NCBI RefSeq assembly: GCF_004193775.1
Contig: NC_041019.1
Span: 8,976,204-9,040,203, forward strand
Origin: Glycine soja
Taxonomy: Eukaryota; Streptophyta; Magnoliopsida; Fabales; Fabaceae
Length of the DNA: 64,000 bases
Reading direction: 5' to 3'
The notes below the pieces were generated by a model. It was not told the DNA's origin, ran no database searches, and worked only from the letters and a program-made list of their open reading frames with translations. Positions 37,773 to 49,745 of this stretch are shown here, in pieces (the first letter of the stretch is position 1; every line of letters starts with the position of its first letter). The translations under genes were made by a program, and so were the position numbers.

Positions 37773-37971
37773 ATACTATCTCATCTCATACTTAAACTCT
37801 TAACCACTTAATTATTAGGAAGAGTTAACTTGGTTTTAAAACTTAATGTTTTGACTGAGTTGAGTTTAGTAGAAATGTTATTCCCTCTGTTCCTAAATTA
37901 TATAGCGCTTTTTTTTTTCAAAACTATTGATGTTTTACAAATTTATGTTTTAAAAATTATACAACTTTTTT
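37773..37971 (+). repeat. 200-bp direct repeat, left copy
   Basis: ATACTATCTCAT through TTAAAAATTATACAACTTTTTT is almost identical to 42615-42811. It contains ATTCCCTCTGTTCCTAAATT, like a Stowaway/Mariner MITE end. Confidence 0.9.
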
Positions 37972-38265
37972 AGCTTGGTATTATGAGGTCAGGTTTTCTT
38001 CTATTAAGTGTAGATGTAATGGCTTGAAAAGTCTTTTTAGCTTGCTATTATGAGGTCAGGTTTTCTTCTTTTAAAAATGTCAAAACTCAATCATCGTGTT
38101 TTCAGATTTGTTGTTTTAATGTGTAGTATACAGAAGTGGTTGCAGAAATGGATATAAAGAGTTTGTATTGTGAAATGTGGATTATGGACCATTAATTGAA
38201 TATAAAGAGCTATGGTGTAATTTTGAATGATGTATGGAATGTAGATGTATGCGTCTGTTTTTTTC

Positions 38266-38511
38266 TTTTGTTTCCAAGGCTGATGTTATTGGTTGCGGAA
38301 TGAAGGGAAGAATTTGGCTGACTAAAGCGTCTAGGTTTAGGTCTTCAGTTTGGAGAGTTGGTGGTAAACGTCCAGGTAAATCCCCCCTTATTGCTAGCAG
38401 AATATCATCTTTGTTTTCCTTTGTAATTTAGTGTGACGATTTTCATTTTGGTGCATTTTCGTTAGGTTATAATGCAAGTGACTCTGAGTCTGACGAAGAA
38501 GAAGATTCTTA
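38266..38511 (+). pseudogene. Two-exon 3' gene fragment, possibly captured by the CACTA element
   Basis: A frame ending GGKRPG at GTCCAG/GTAAATC (exon about 38266-38374, with CGMKGRIWLTKASRFRSSVW upstream) joins across a roughly 90-base intron to TTAG/GTTATAATG. The second exon encodes YNASDSESDEEEDS and a stop at 38509-38511. The acidic C-terminus and proper splice sites suggest the end of a real host protein. I do not recognise the family and see no 5' exons. It lies 1.2 kb inside the CACTA end at 37102. Confidence 0.35.
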
Positions 38512-39510
38512 AACAAACTAAATTTGATTTCATGTCCAAAATTTGAAAGGTGAGTTTATCCTGATCCCTGAACCCTTTCTTCGTGTTGCTAGTGATTTTA
38601 CTCTTTTTATCTAATAGAAAAACTTGAGGCTTGTGCTCATGTGCCTTATTTCTTCATATTTAGATTGTTGTGTGTTTTGTATCAAGTAATTCAAATTTTC
38701 TTCTGACTTGGGAGTGTTATTACCTATTTTCTTATTAGTTGTATCTGTGTCATCTTTGAGAATGATGGGTTTTTCACATTAGTTCAATTGTGATTCCAGT
38801 TCCACAGTATTTCTTCAGCAACATCTGATTGATGATGGGTTGTATGTTCCGAGATCCAGAAATATGTTTTCCATGATTAGGCATGTGATGTGACTTCTCT
38901 ACATGAGTATATTAAGAGTTTATGCCTAGTCTACCTGGGAGAGGGGTTTCAGAAATTATAAGTATTTTGTTTGTATGATGATTACTTTCTCTTGGACTTG
39001 AAAGGTTAACATGGATTACGTGTCCTCTTTTTATTTTGTATGTTGTTCCCCCTATCTACAGTGTTGTGCTTGTAAAATGAGATGTAATTAATCTCATTAG
39101 AAAAAATGAGACATGGTAAAGAGTACAGACTGCTAACTTGCCAAGATGCTAAGCTTATCCTCTATTGCTTTGTATATAATTTGACTGTTGTCTACATTCT
39201 TGGGAGAATAAGCTTTCAATATGTGGTTTAAAAGATATAGATGACGTTACAATGCAATTAATCTGGTGATTGAGTTGGTTATGGCACTTTCTTTTTAACC
39301 TTCTTGAAGTTTGATAGTGTTACTGAGAAAGTCTACTGAAAGTTTTTAAGGTAGATTATTAGCAAGGGCTGGGATGGGGGAGCATATAGATTTTGGGGTC
39401 AACATACTCAATTCGATCTTTATTTGCACAAAGTGAGAGGACAGCGTTGAAGAACAATATTGCATAATGTAACATATGATTAATAGGATAGGATGAATTT
39501 CTGGTTCAGG

Positions 39511-41466
39511 AGGTTACATCTAGGTTAATGCTTGGATGCAACCAGCCAGTTGTTATGGCTTTGATAGTTGCTATGGCTTCCAAACCACCAGCAGCCCCAA
39601 GACCATGACCAATCATTGACTGAAACGATAAGAAAATATAATGATAAACTTCAAGGTTAATGAAAGAATGTCGATAAGATTATGAAGCATTTAAAACTAA
39701 AAAAAAATGTTTCTTACCTTAGTTGCATTCATTTTCAATTCTGATGTGTCCTTAAAAACCTTTTTAATTGCATTAACCTCAGCCAAGTCACCAGCCAGTG
39801 TTGACGTGGCATGAGCATTCACATAGTTCACCTGTACAATTTAGAAATTAAACCAATAAGAAATCATCAATTTTACATAAACAATTGAATATAGAATCTA
39901 AACTTTTTCAAAGCAACATTCTAATTATGTGTAATTATGTATCGATCATTTCAGTTTGGATACTTGTGCCTTGGTAGTTGGTAGTACTCTCTATTTCTTA
40001 CTTCTTCAGGAGAAACTCCAGCATCTTCTAAACTCTTGCTTATGCAAGATGAAACTCCAAGACCATCAACTCTTGGATCAGTCATGTGATGAGCATCACA
40101 CGTTATGGCACCCCCAAATATTCTGCTATTATTTTGGCTCCCCTTTTTGTTGCACTCTCCAATTTTTTTTCAGTTATAGAGAATCAAGTTGTCATTAGGT
40201 GAACAAAAGTAAGTTAAAACAAAAACTTGTTAGGCCATATTGCTTTAGAATTACTAGTAAAAGATGTATATATAGCGTAAAAGAAAATTTTGGGTTCAAG
40301 TTTCTACCAGCACACCAGAGCCTTCACCCATCACAAAACCATCACGATCTTTGTCCCATGGTCTTGAAGCCTTCTTGGGGTCTTCGTTTCTGTGAGACAA
40401 AGCCCTGCAAGCAATGAAGCCTCCAAGACCACTAGGCATGATTGCTGCCTCAGTTCCACCAACCACCATGATATCTGCTTCACCTTTTCTAATGTGATTA
40501 GCAGCCGCACAAAAGCAGTAATTTGCCATTGCACAAGCAGTGGAAATTGAATAATTGGGACCCATTAGGCCTGTGTCTATAGCCAACAAGGCAGAACCCA
40601 TGTTGGTGATGGAGTAGGGAATGAAAAATGGAGTAATTTTCTTATATCCCTTTTGTACAAGAGCTTCCACACCATTCGAGAAAGTCGTTATACCTCCCAT
40701 TCCTGATCCCACCAGAACTCCTATTCTTGTTTTGTCCATCTGCTAGAGACATAATGAACGTATAATTTCGTACCAATCCTCCTCATTAAATCATAGTCCT
40801 AAGGATTACAACATGGACAAAACTTATATATAGTTCTTTCTTTAGGTGTTGTTTGTACTTTTCTCCAATTAAAATTGGAGTTTCACCTTGATAATCTTTT
40901 AATACAAACCTTTATTACATTGATGACTAAGGTAAAACTCCAACTCTAATTGAAAAAAAAAAACACCTATGAAACTGTATCTAAATTTTGTCCTTACAAC
41001 AAATCAATCGCTACTGATATGGTTAGTGAACCTAAGAATAGAATTTTCTAGATTAGTTAGGCAACTACATAATGCAGCTACAAAAAATTCTGTGACTTAC
41101 AGTGTCAAGGACTTGCTTTCCAAGGTTGGCATCATCAAGGGCCCTCTTGCCTGCAACAATGCAATACCGCCAGCAATTGTCAAGGCGCCGGTCATTCTTG
41201 CCATCAATGTAGCCTTCTGAACAGAAATCACGTATCTGACCTCCAAAACGGACCGAGAAGTTTGAGGCATTAAACCTATCTATTAGGCTTATCCCACTTT
41301 CTCCCTCAAGAAGCTTGTTGTAAAAGGCATCAACGTCACTACCAAAGACTGACACAAGACCCATTCCTGTTATTACTACCCGCTTTTTTGGATCCTTTTC
41401 TCTCTTTGGTGCTCCAACAGTTGGGGAAGCCATGGCCTTGATTGTTCTGCATCTTGGAGCTGCTGC
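39511..41466 (-). pseudogene. 3-oxoacyl-ACP synthase I (KAS I)-like pseudogene
   Basis: Five exon pieces are recognisable: about 41466-41101, 40739-40308, 40156-40002, 39831-39728 and 39620-39511. They cover KRVVITGMGLVSVFGSDVDA, GVLVGSGMGG, the active-site Cys in SISTACAMANYCF, NAHATSTLAGDL (catalytic His) and SMIGHGLGAAGGLEA (second His). The family condenses malonyl-ACP in plastid fatty-acid synthesis. Several defects show it is dead. The transit-peptide exon is absent. Exon 3 has five Gs instead of six at about 40111-40115, shifting the frame into a stop. Its acceptor is poor and some six residues are missing. The last exon with NSFGFGGHN is absent, and the frame stops after NLDVTS. The pseudogene retains introns, so it arose by DNA duplication rather than reverse transcription. 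It lies between two 200-bp direct repeats. Confidence 0.85.
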
Positions 41467-42614
41467 TTCAATCCACAATAAAGTATAACATAAAAATGCA
41501 TTCTAGTTTACGTCCTCCTATTTACGGTTACCCATGGAATATTGGGATTTGACTCATCTAAAGTAAACAATTCCCTTTAGAAGCTAAAATAAGTAATCAC
41601 TGTCAACATTGATTTTTAATGTTATGTTTACATACATAACATAACAAATCATAAATACGTTAGAACTCCAACTGTTAGATTGGTAATAGGATGTAGAATA
41701 GCTCAAATTCAAAATAGGAGAAATAGACATAAAAAAAAAGGAATGCACCGCTTAAACAGTCTGGTTAACATGATAGTGGAACACTAATCTCAATTAAGAC
41801 ACACTATGTCTACCTATCCAACAAAAAGAGAAAACAGAATACTCTTCTAATTCCTGATCCGCATTTGAGAATCTAATTTGTTGGCCGTCCCTAACATACA
41901 AACACAACATACACGTAACACGTCTGCCGCTGCATCACATGAAGTGGAATTGAAACCACAGAAACAAGGACAATGCTTTAATGGGATATGTTAGCAATCA
42001 TTCAAGTAACTAGTTCCCTCCAATATACATTTTCAAAGGACATTGGAATTCACACTACCACAATTACATTTTCAATATATATAAACATGCCCTTACAAGT
42101 TATCAAGGTTTTTTCCAATATGATATGCTACATCATTTTTCTGAATCAAGGAAAAAGAAAAGGAAATATTATTACTTTTTGTGAAAATTGTTGCTTGTTA
42201 ATTGAGGGGCATTTTCCCTTTCCTTGACACATCACCATATCATGCAAATAGAATAGGAACGTATATAAGATAATATTTTCTAAATCCGAAGTGCAGATTC
42301 AGGCTTCCAAATGATGCTTACCCAAGTTTTCAATATTTATTTGTTTGGTTTCATGGCATGCTACCTTCCAAATGACTGTTACCACCCAAGACTAATATAT
42401 AAATAAATAAAAGATTGCCAAGTGGCTGTATTTCATGTGCCATTGTTGCACTACTCAAATAGTATGAACTAGGGGAACAATGGGCAGGATTTGATCCTTA
42501 CAATCTTAAATATACCACCCAATCCCTCTACCGGGTTGGAATTGAAAGAAAATTGAATTACTGGGTTGAGTTTTTTTTTTTTCGGGTACATTTGTGGCAT
42601 TGAAGTTTGAATAT

Positions 42615-42811
42615 ATACTATCTCATACCATACTTAAACTCTTAACCACTTAATTATTAGGAAGAGTTAACTTGGTTTTAAAACTTAATGTTTTGACCGA
42701 GTTGAGTTTAGTAGAAATGTTATTCCCTCTATTCCTAAATTATATAGCGTTTTTTTTTCAAAACTATTGATGTTTTACAAATTTATGTTTTAAAAATTAT
42801 ACAACTTTTTT
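42615..42811 (+). repeat. 200-bp direct repeat, right copy
   Basis: This is the second copy of the repeat at 37773. The two differ at only a few positions (for example GACTGAG against GACCGAG) and in the length of one T tract. Together they bracket 4.6 kb that includes the KAS pseudogene. Confidence 0.9.
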
Positions 42812-42849
42812 TCAACTATAGTCTCTAGACTCCGAATATTGATATTGCG

Positions 42850-43073
42850 TGGAAGCATGGCTTTAGAAGTTTTACAGCTGAATCTGATTCTCAGGTTGTG
42901 ATTAATTTCTTTACCAAGTCATGTCCTGGTTCTCATTCTTGCTTTGGTTTGGTGAATCGGATTTTGAGATTTTGCTGGATTGAAGGAAATTTAGAGAGGT
43001 TTCATACACTGCGAGAAGCCAATTAGGTTGTAGATCTTCTTGCAAACTTTGTTCAGTCTTTGGAAAGTGGTTA
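42850..43073 (+). pseudogene. LINE-type RNase H domain relic
   Basis: The frame reads KHGFRSFTAESDSQVVINFF, then LVNRILRFCWIEGNLERFHT, LREAN, a stop, and VVDLLANFVQSL. This is the C-terminal half of the RNase H-like domain of plant non-LTR retrotransposons, where the usual ending is REAN-x-VAD-x-LA. It keeps the E-x-DS core region but has an internal stop at 43024-43026. No reverse transcriptase was seen upstream. It directly follows the right 200-bp direct repeat. Confidence 0.6.
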
Positions 43074-43298
43074 GAGAATTTTTTATTTTGTTCCTTATTT
43101 TATTTTTCATGTCGAGTTGGCATATGCTTCTTCAACTGCTTTTCCTCATGATTTTTATTTTGTTTCTTTTGGGGCTTTAGCTCCACTTATCACAAAAATA
43201 AGACTCCAAATGTTGATGATGACTGATTCCAATTAGTATAGAATATTGGCAGACAAGAATAGGCACTAATAAATGACATTTCCTCTCCTATGTTACAG

Positions 43299-43372
43299 TC
43301 TATGCTTGTTTTCTTCAAACCAATCAAGTTTGCGATAGCATTCACTCTTGGTAATTTGCTTTCACTTGGAAG
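43299..43372 (+). pseudogene. Orphan exon resembling SFT2-type vesicle transport protein
   Basis: The segment lies between TTACAG and GTATGT splice signals and encodes SMLVFFKPIKFAIAFTLGNL followed by LSLG. This matches the second membrane-proximal segment of SFT2/Got1-type Golgi proteins (family pattern PIKFAxxFTFGNLxxLGS). Neither earlier nor later exons are visible, so it is a stranded single exon. The family call is from memory of the conserved pattern. Confidence 0.55.
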
Positions 43373-44070
43373 GTATGTTCTATTTTACAGCTGTATAATT
43401 ATATTGTGATGCTGACTTCCTTGTGTTTTGCAATTTAATGTATTAGAAACAAGGATAAATTTAAATGGTCTCTAGTTCACTGGATTCCATTCACAGATTT
43501 CAAATATTCCGCTGTTGTCAGTAATGGACAATGTTCCTTTACTATTTAAATCAGTTAACACAGCACTAATCATATGAGCCTCAATGTTCCTTTATTCTGA
43601 GGATAACTGGACTAATCGTCTTATACGTAGTTGCATACTAGGCCTACACCGGAGACAGTGGTGCTCAGATTAGTAGGAATATTATAGGCGACAAAGATCT
43701 CTCCCTGAGTGTTTAACGCAATTGCATACTAGGACTCAAACTCAAGACATTTGTAGAACTAATTTGCTAAGCTACAAGATAGAAGGTTTTGTTTGGCAAT
43801 ATATATGGTTTATAAACAAAGACATTCTAGGTAGCATAAACTCCAATTTGAAACAACTGGACTCTGACATCATGAGGAAGCAAAACTGCAAACAAGGTTT
43901 AAGTTAACAAACGACACTGAGCACAAATTTTAGTGATTTATCCCACACACACTAAAATTTGACTGTTTGATGAAAATAAATTACAAAACTACCAATCTGC
44001 CATATTTGTTTAAGAGCATCCTCTCTCTACATTAAAATATCTGCATTGAATGAAAGTGTTTTTAGGACTT

Positions 44071-44548
44071 ATTTTCCAACAAGAGAGTTTTTAGGAGTTT
44101 TTTAATTATTTTTATTTTATTTTTATGAGTTGTTATTACTCTCAATAAGACATTTCTTATCCTAATTTTATATATTAAGCATTTAATTTAGTTTTTCTTT
44201 TCAAATATGCTTTTTAATTTTAATTTGAAATTTAATTTGATTTAACAACTAGTTAAAAAAATCCTTTCTCAATTGTCTCAAATCACTCTCCTTTAAATTT
44301 ATTCTTAATTATTTTCCAACAAGAGAGTTTTTAGGAGTTTTTTTTAATTATTTTTATTTTTATTTTTATGAGTTGCTATTACTCTCAATAAGACATGTTT
44401 TATCCTAATTTTATATGTTAAGCATTTAATTTAGTTTTTTTTTTCAAATATGCTTTTTAATTTGAATTTGAAATTTAATTTGATTTAACAACTAGTTAAA
44501 AAAATCCTTTCTCAATTGTCTCAAATCACTCTCCTTTAAATTTATCTT
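44071..44548. repeat. Tandem duplication, 240-bp period, two copies
   Basis: ATTTTCCAACAAGAGAGTTT starts at 44071 and 44311. The copies run through AACAACTCACTAAA-like AT-rich DNA to CTCTCCTTTAAATTTAT and differ by a few substitutions and T-tract changes. Confidence 0.9.
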
Positions 44549-45238
44549 TGTTTATATGTTTGATTTTCTTAACCGCTTATTTCTTTCAATTTATTCTTTT
44601 TCATCTTTATTTATAAATTAAATTTTAATAATTTTTAAAAGAAATTATCAAATAGTTAAAAATAATATTTTATCACTAAATAAATTATTTCTTTTAAATT
44701 TAACATATAATCTACATGGTGAATGATATTTATTTTTAACTTTTTTAATTATAATATAATTTATATATTAAAAAAATTATTATAAATTTTAATTATATAA
44801 AAAACATTTATTCTATATATTATACCACCTAATATACTAGTTTAATTATTAACAAAATTTAAGAGTGATCAAACAGTGGAAGCACATGATGCAAAGACAC
44901 CAATGCAAAATTGCAATTAAACATATAGTTACTAAAAGGAATCATCATGTGAGAAAGTAGCTGGAAGGAGATGATATTTATGTTGAACTATGTATGATTG
45001 AAATAAAGAAACAAAAAGCAGGTGGCAGACAGGAAAACCCAAAAAATAAAGTGACAGAAGTGATAAAAGTTCCTCTATATGCAGTTTAAAAATATTTTAT
45101 AGACTAAAACTAAAAATTTAAAATTTTATAAGAACCATAAACATATTTAACCTAATAAAAAAAGAGTATGCCAGCCATGTTCCTTAAAACATAATAGTGT
45201 GTTTAAGCTCAAAATTAAAAAGAAAGCAAGTTGCTTAC

Positions 45239-45450
45239 TCATAGTCAAGGCTTTCAATAGGGCAGAGGTTAGCACAAACAATAGCAATCTGGGAGGTGGT
45301 GTTAGTCCCCTTCATAAGAAGTGGCTTTGTATGAGCCTTGTTTCGGTCATATATCCTTGACCAGTACCCTCCACTTTCTTCATTCCCATCCCACAAATCT
45401 TCATCTTCTGCATCCATCTTCTCAGCTCCTTCGCCGCTGGTTGGTGTCAT
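45239..45450 (-). pseudogene. First coding exon of a CLC-c-like chloride channel, orphaned
   Basis: The exon starts MTPTSGEGAEKMDAEDEDLW and ends with NTTSQIAIVCANLCPIESLDY at a GTAAGC donor in phase 2. The NTTSQIAIVGAN-x-CPIESLDYE signature is characteristic of plant CLC-c/CLC-g N-termini, which precede the first transmembrane helix of these tonoplast or Golgi anion transporters. Here the usual Gly after IAIV is Cys. No channel exons (for example QDWRSR or the membrane helices) were found toward lower coordinates, so it is a fragment unless its introns are unusually long. Confidence 0.6.
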
Positions 45451-47401
45451 GATAAGAACCTAATGTATACTACAGCACATGTATATTAATCAGAACCTGC
45501 AACAAGCACAACCCCATCTTAAGCATGTGGTGTGATCAAAGTGCCATCTCACATTCAACACTCAAAATTAACCTTCCCTTTACTTTCCTGTACAGAAACA
45601 ACTTGCAAATTATTGAAACTGATACCATATTGAAGATTGAAGATTCAGAGAATCTAAAAAAGAATTGATCAAAAAGTGAGTTCTGTACAAACGAGTATTA
45701 ACTGCTAACTTATTTAACTAACCAGTAACCTCTAATACAAATCATGTCAACAACCATGGCTTTCAACATTTTACAACTGTGAAGACTAGTTTTGAACCAT
45801 AGTCATTCAACTGGTTGATATTCCGGAAATTGTTGGATCAACATTAATCACATGAATAGTTGACATATACAACAAAAAGGGATCATAGGAAAGTTTATCA
45901 GCACAAACTAAGGTATAAAATTATGACAGTTGAGATAACAAAAAGTCTAATATGAAGAACCCCATCAACTAACTAGTCAACCCACAGAGTCTAATCTAAA
46001 GAAAACAAAAAGTCTAGCAATTTTGCTGTATGTTTTTCAGTTAGGAATATAGAGAAAACACAAAAGGCCTGTATATGTGAGCAGAGTGTAGAAAAAAGAC
46101 ACAAAATTAACCAACCACACTTTTTTTACTTCAAGCCCACGACTGATTCAAGTAAGCCAACACTACTAAGTGTCTCTTCTAAAATCCTAAGACCTAGACC
46201 CCCAAAACAAATTCTTGTTTTTGTTGACAACCATTGAACCTGTCTTTGGCAGTAAAAAAATTAAGAGCAGGCCAATCATGAAATTAATACAACAAAACCC
46301 ATGAATTAAGTTCAAAACTCATAACTCCAATACAAATAGTAATTTTTTTACCTGAAAAAATTCATTACACCAACCATTTAATTTTTTTCCCATACCTAAC
46401 AGAACAAACAAGTATAGCCCTTGTAAATGAAATTTAGTTATTCAGATTTCAGATGGATTTAAAAATCCAAAGTTGATGAAAAAGGTGACAATGTTTGGGA
46501 ATTAGGGGTGGTTTGGGGGTCAGAATGATGAGAGGACCTGTTATTAATTTCACACCACACCTACTGAATTTGAGTTGATAGGCACTGCCAACGTTGCTTG
46601 TGTTGCTAAATTAAGGCTTGAGGAAATTTGGATCGGAACTTAAAATTCTAGCTTTGTATTGTTAACTCATCTCATAATGTGGCTTTGTGTTTCATTTTTA
46701 TTTGTTACAAAACTGTACTCCTAGTGTGGTTGTAAATTATTTTTGTGTTTTTAGGTTGTACTGTCAAACGTTGCGTAGTCTGTTGAGGATAGAAGTAGAC
46801 AGGTAGTTGCTGGACTGAAGTTACACTCATCCATTCATCTGCAGTGTCACCGCAAGCAAAGGTTTAGTTAGTAGCCTATTTTGAGGTATGTATGTGATTC
46901 TGAAACTTATGTCCTCATTTATTACGTTGTTGCTTGATATGTAGCCTAGAGATTCCTAAATATTAGCAGATAGTTACTAGTTAGAGAGTATGGAAAGACG
47001 GGTATAGCTTAAATAGGAGGTTAAGTAGGGAGTGGGATTCAGCTTTGTTAGAAAAGGGTGTAGTGGCTTGGTTGTAAGTAGGTGATATATATATAAACTT
47101 TACAACAGATAACAAACACTTTTTCTTAACAATAAGAACATGTGGGCTGAGCTCATATACTGAAGAGTAAATCTTATTGACTTGTATGATAGTAAGTTGA
47201 CTCTCAACACTTTGAAAACAAGTGGTTTAGTGAGATAGTTATCAATTTTTTTAGTATCATAGAAATGACATAGAAGAACTTGGTAGAAAATGATGGCATA
47301 ATAAGTTATTTTAAGAATTTCTATTTTCCTTTGTTTCGACAAACAATAGAGAAAATAATTTATGAATTTAGATGAAATCATCAAAGTGCTTCTAATTCTG
47401 A

Positions 47402-48055
47402 CTACAACACTGTACCCGCCATCTCTTTTTCATACTTGAGATTCTTCATCCTAGTTAGCTCATCAAGTGACCTTTCTGCCTCCTTCTTCAATAAACCAAT
47501 TTCACTCTCCAGCTCATTTCTTTCCACTGTTCTAAATGTAGAAAGCAATATCAAGTCCGGAATTGGCATCAGAACTTGACAATGTAATGTCTGAACCACT
47601 AGATGTTCTACAATCAGCACTCAGTGCAGCTCCATTGGTGTTTGCTTTGGCACACACATCCTGTGAAACATAGAAAGAGGAAGTTTAATAATTTCCACAG
47701 AAGGAAAGAAAGCAGATAACCTTTGCACTTACAAAGGACAAGACTGTTGAGTTTATATATTGAGGAAATTTTCAATTATGAAACATGATTGTAAAATATA
47801 GAGATACCAATCCCTCCCTCCCCATCAATCTTCAAAGAAAGAATGTTCAGACAGAAAAGAAAAGTTATTTTTTATTTTGTAGACCAGGATACATAAACAA
47901 GCCAAAGTGATTCCATGGCTCCTAGCCCCAATGAGTGAAACCTTACTTTAGAAGAATCAATTTTAGAGTTTGCGTCTACGTCTCCATTGCTTAAGTAGGT
48001 CCTGAAACTTCTATCATTGGGTTTTAGTTTGGCATCTTGACAATCCTCTTCCTCT
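47402..48055 (-). pseudogene. Two-exon fragment resembling an NT-C2 / myosin-heavy-chain-like coiled-coil protein
   Basis: Exon 1 (about 48055-47947) reads REEEDCQDAKLKPNDRSFRT, then YLSNGDVDANSKIDSSK to a GTAAGG donor. Exon 2 (from 47660, acceptor TTTCACAG) reads DVCAKANTNGAALSADCRTS, then SGSDITLSSSDANSGLD, before a frameshift and stop. A second frame continues with ERNELESEIGLLKKEAERSL, a coiled coil. The Ser/Asp-rich linker followed by a coiled coil resembles EEIG1/EHBP1 N-terminal C2-domain proteins of plants. That identification is tentative. The frameshift near 47545 marks it as a pseudogene. Confidence 0.4.
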
Positions 48056-49325
48056 CTACAAATGTTATTTGACAACAAGAAACCCCATCATCAAAAAACA
48101 ATTGAATATGATAGATTTATTTTAAGTTATAGGTAGGTATAGGTTTAAGGTGAATTGTGTCTATAATTATAGATATATTTATAAAAATATTTATTTAATA
48201 GATAGAATACATGTATTAAGCTTTACCAATTCTTTAAAGTTGCCTAACAAAATTCTTTAAAGTCTAATTAATTATTTTGTTCAACATTGGATTTTTCTGG
48301 CTTTATGAATAAATAAAAGAATGGCTTGTTTCAAACTTTTTCATCCACTACAAAATGCTGCAGAGATGTGATATTTATAGAAAAAATAATTATTTTATAT
48401 AAATGAATTTCTTAGCCTAATTATAAATATATGTATATTATTCACCGAAAAAAATATGTATTAAGTTTCTATTTTGTTTTCTATTTTAGAAAAAAAAATT
48501 ATTTAAATTTGATACTATTTTTGAATAAAATATTTTTTTTCAATTTAAATATGCATAAAAAATACTAACAACCTTAAATTAGAACATATAATGAATTACG
48601 GATTGTTAATTTAATATATATGTTTTATACTAATGGGTTTTCACCCTTCTTCTTCGCCCCCAACCCTCCACTACTTGTATTTTTCATTAAAATAATCTTC
48701 AAATATATAAAATTATTATAGGTGACAATTTTTCTAATAACTGTATGCTGATAATTTAAACATGAAATTAATCTTTAGTTAAATTAAATAATTTGTGTTA
48801 ATTGATTCATGTGTATGGTTTCATTATTATAATGTCCTTGTTCCAACACAGGCTATGACAAAGCATTTTAAAAAGCCTGGGTTTACTCAAATCCAAAGCA
48901 TGACCAAAATAGTTGCACTAGGGACTAAATGTAGGAACTGATAGTTTTCTTTGTTATGGTTTTTGCTTTAAAATTTATTGATAGTCTAGTTCTTTCTATT
49001 GAATAATTGTCTCTAGTGCCTTAGGAGTTATGATATGACATGATTTTGAATTTTAACAAGGAGACTGTCTAGTATTTTTATTATAAAAAATAGTATGATC
49101 CGCCGCTGCCATGCCCCCCCTCTTGGTCCGATCCCATCTCCGCCTACATCTCCAGTGTTCTTCTAGGTTGTGGTTGTCTGTGAAAAGGGGTGATATATAT
49201 CAATATTAATTAATTAAACTTTTTGGCTGCTTCTAGATGAGTTTTGATGCAGATCCTATATTTTAATGAGTGGATGTATGTAGCTGCATGTGTGCACTAA
49301 TAAGTTCAGAAAATTTAAATTGTAG

Positions 49326-49328
<3 letters not shown>

Positions 49329-49365
<37 letters not shown>
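49329..49365. repeat. (TA)n microsatellite
   Basis: About 18 uninterrupted AT units. Confidence 0.95.
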
Positions 49366-49367
<2 letters not shown>

Positions 49368-49635
49368 TATTTTAATGTGTGTATTATGATTATATTTAAT
49401 AGCTACATTGATATAATTTAATTTTATAATACATTGAAATCAAAAGTGTAAATGTTAAGAAAGAGAGAAGAAAATAGCTTTACCCATGGTTGATGCAATC
49501 ATAGATGAAAGGAGACCTAAAACACAGGAGAATGGTAATGAAATGGCAAGAGCATGAGATCCCAAATCTGAAACCTGGTAAACTAGAAACCATTGTGTCA
49601 GACACACTTATATTTGACACAAAACAGTACTTATA

Positions 49636-49745
49636 ACTTATAAAGTTAGCTTGGTGGTTAAAGGGAGAAGGGGGCAAGGAGAGGTTGTGCGTTCAAATCC
49701 CTCCCTTTATTCCCCAGAACATAGGTACAAAAATGTATTCCATGA
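49636..49745 (+). mobile_element. tRNA-derived SINE (Au-like)
   Basis: TTAGCTTGGTGGTTAAAG is a good polymerase III A box and GTGCGTTCAAATCCC a good B box, about 35 bases apart as in tRNAs. The sequence does not fold as a functional tRNA, and it continues with TTATTCCCCAGAACATAGGT, as expected for a SINE body. The 3' end is uncertain. Confidence 0.5.

Noticed and set aside
43580..43790. Possible minus-strand SINE around GGACTCAAACTCAAGACA
   Set aside because: It has B-box-like and A-box-like strings, but both are poor and no ends were visible.
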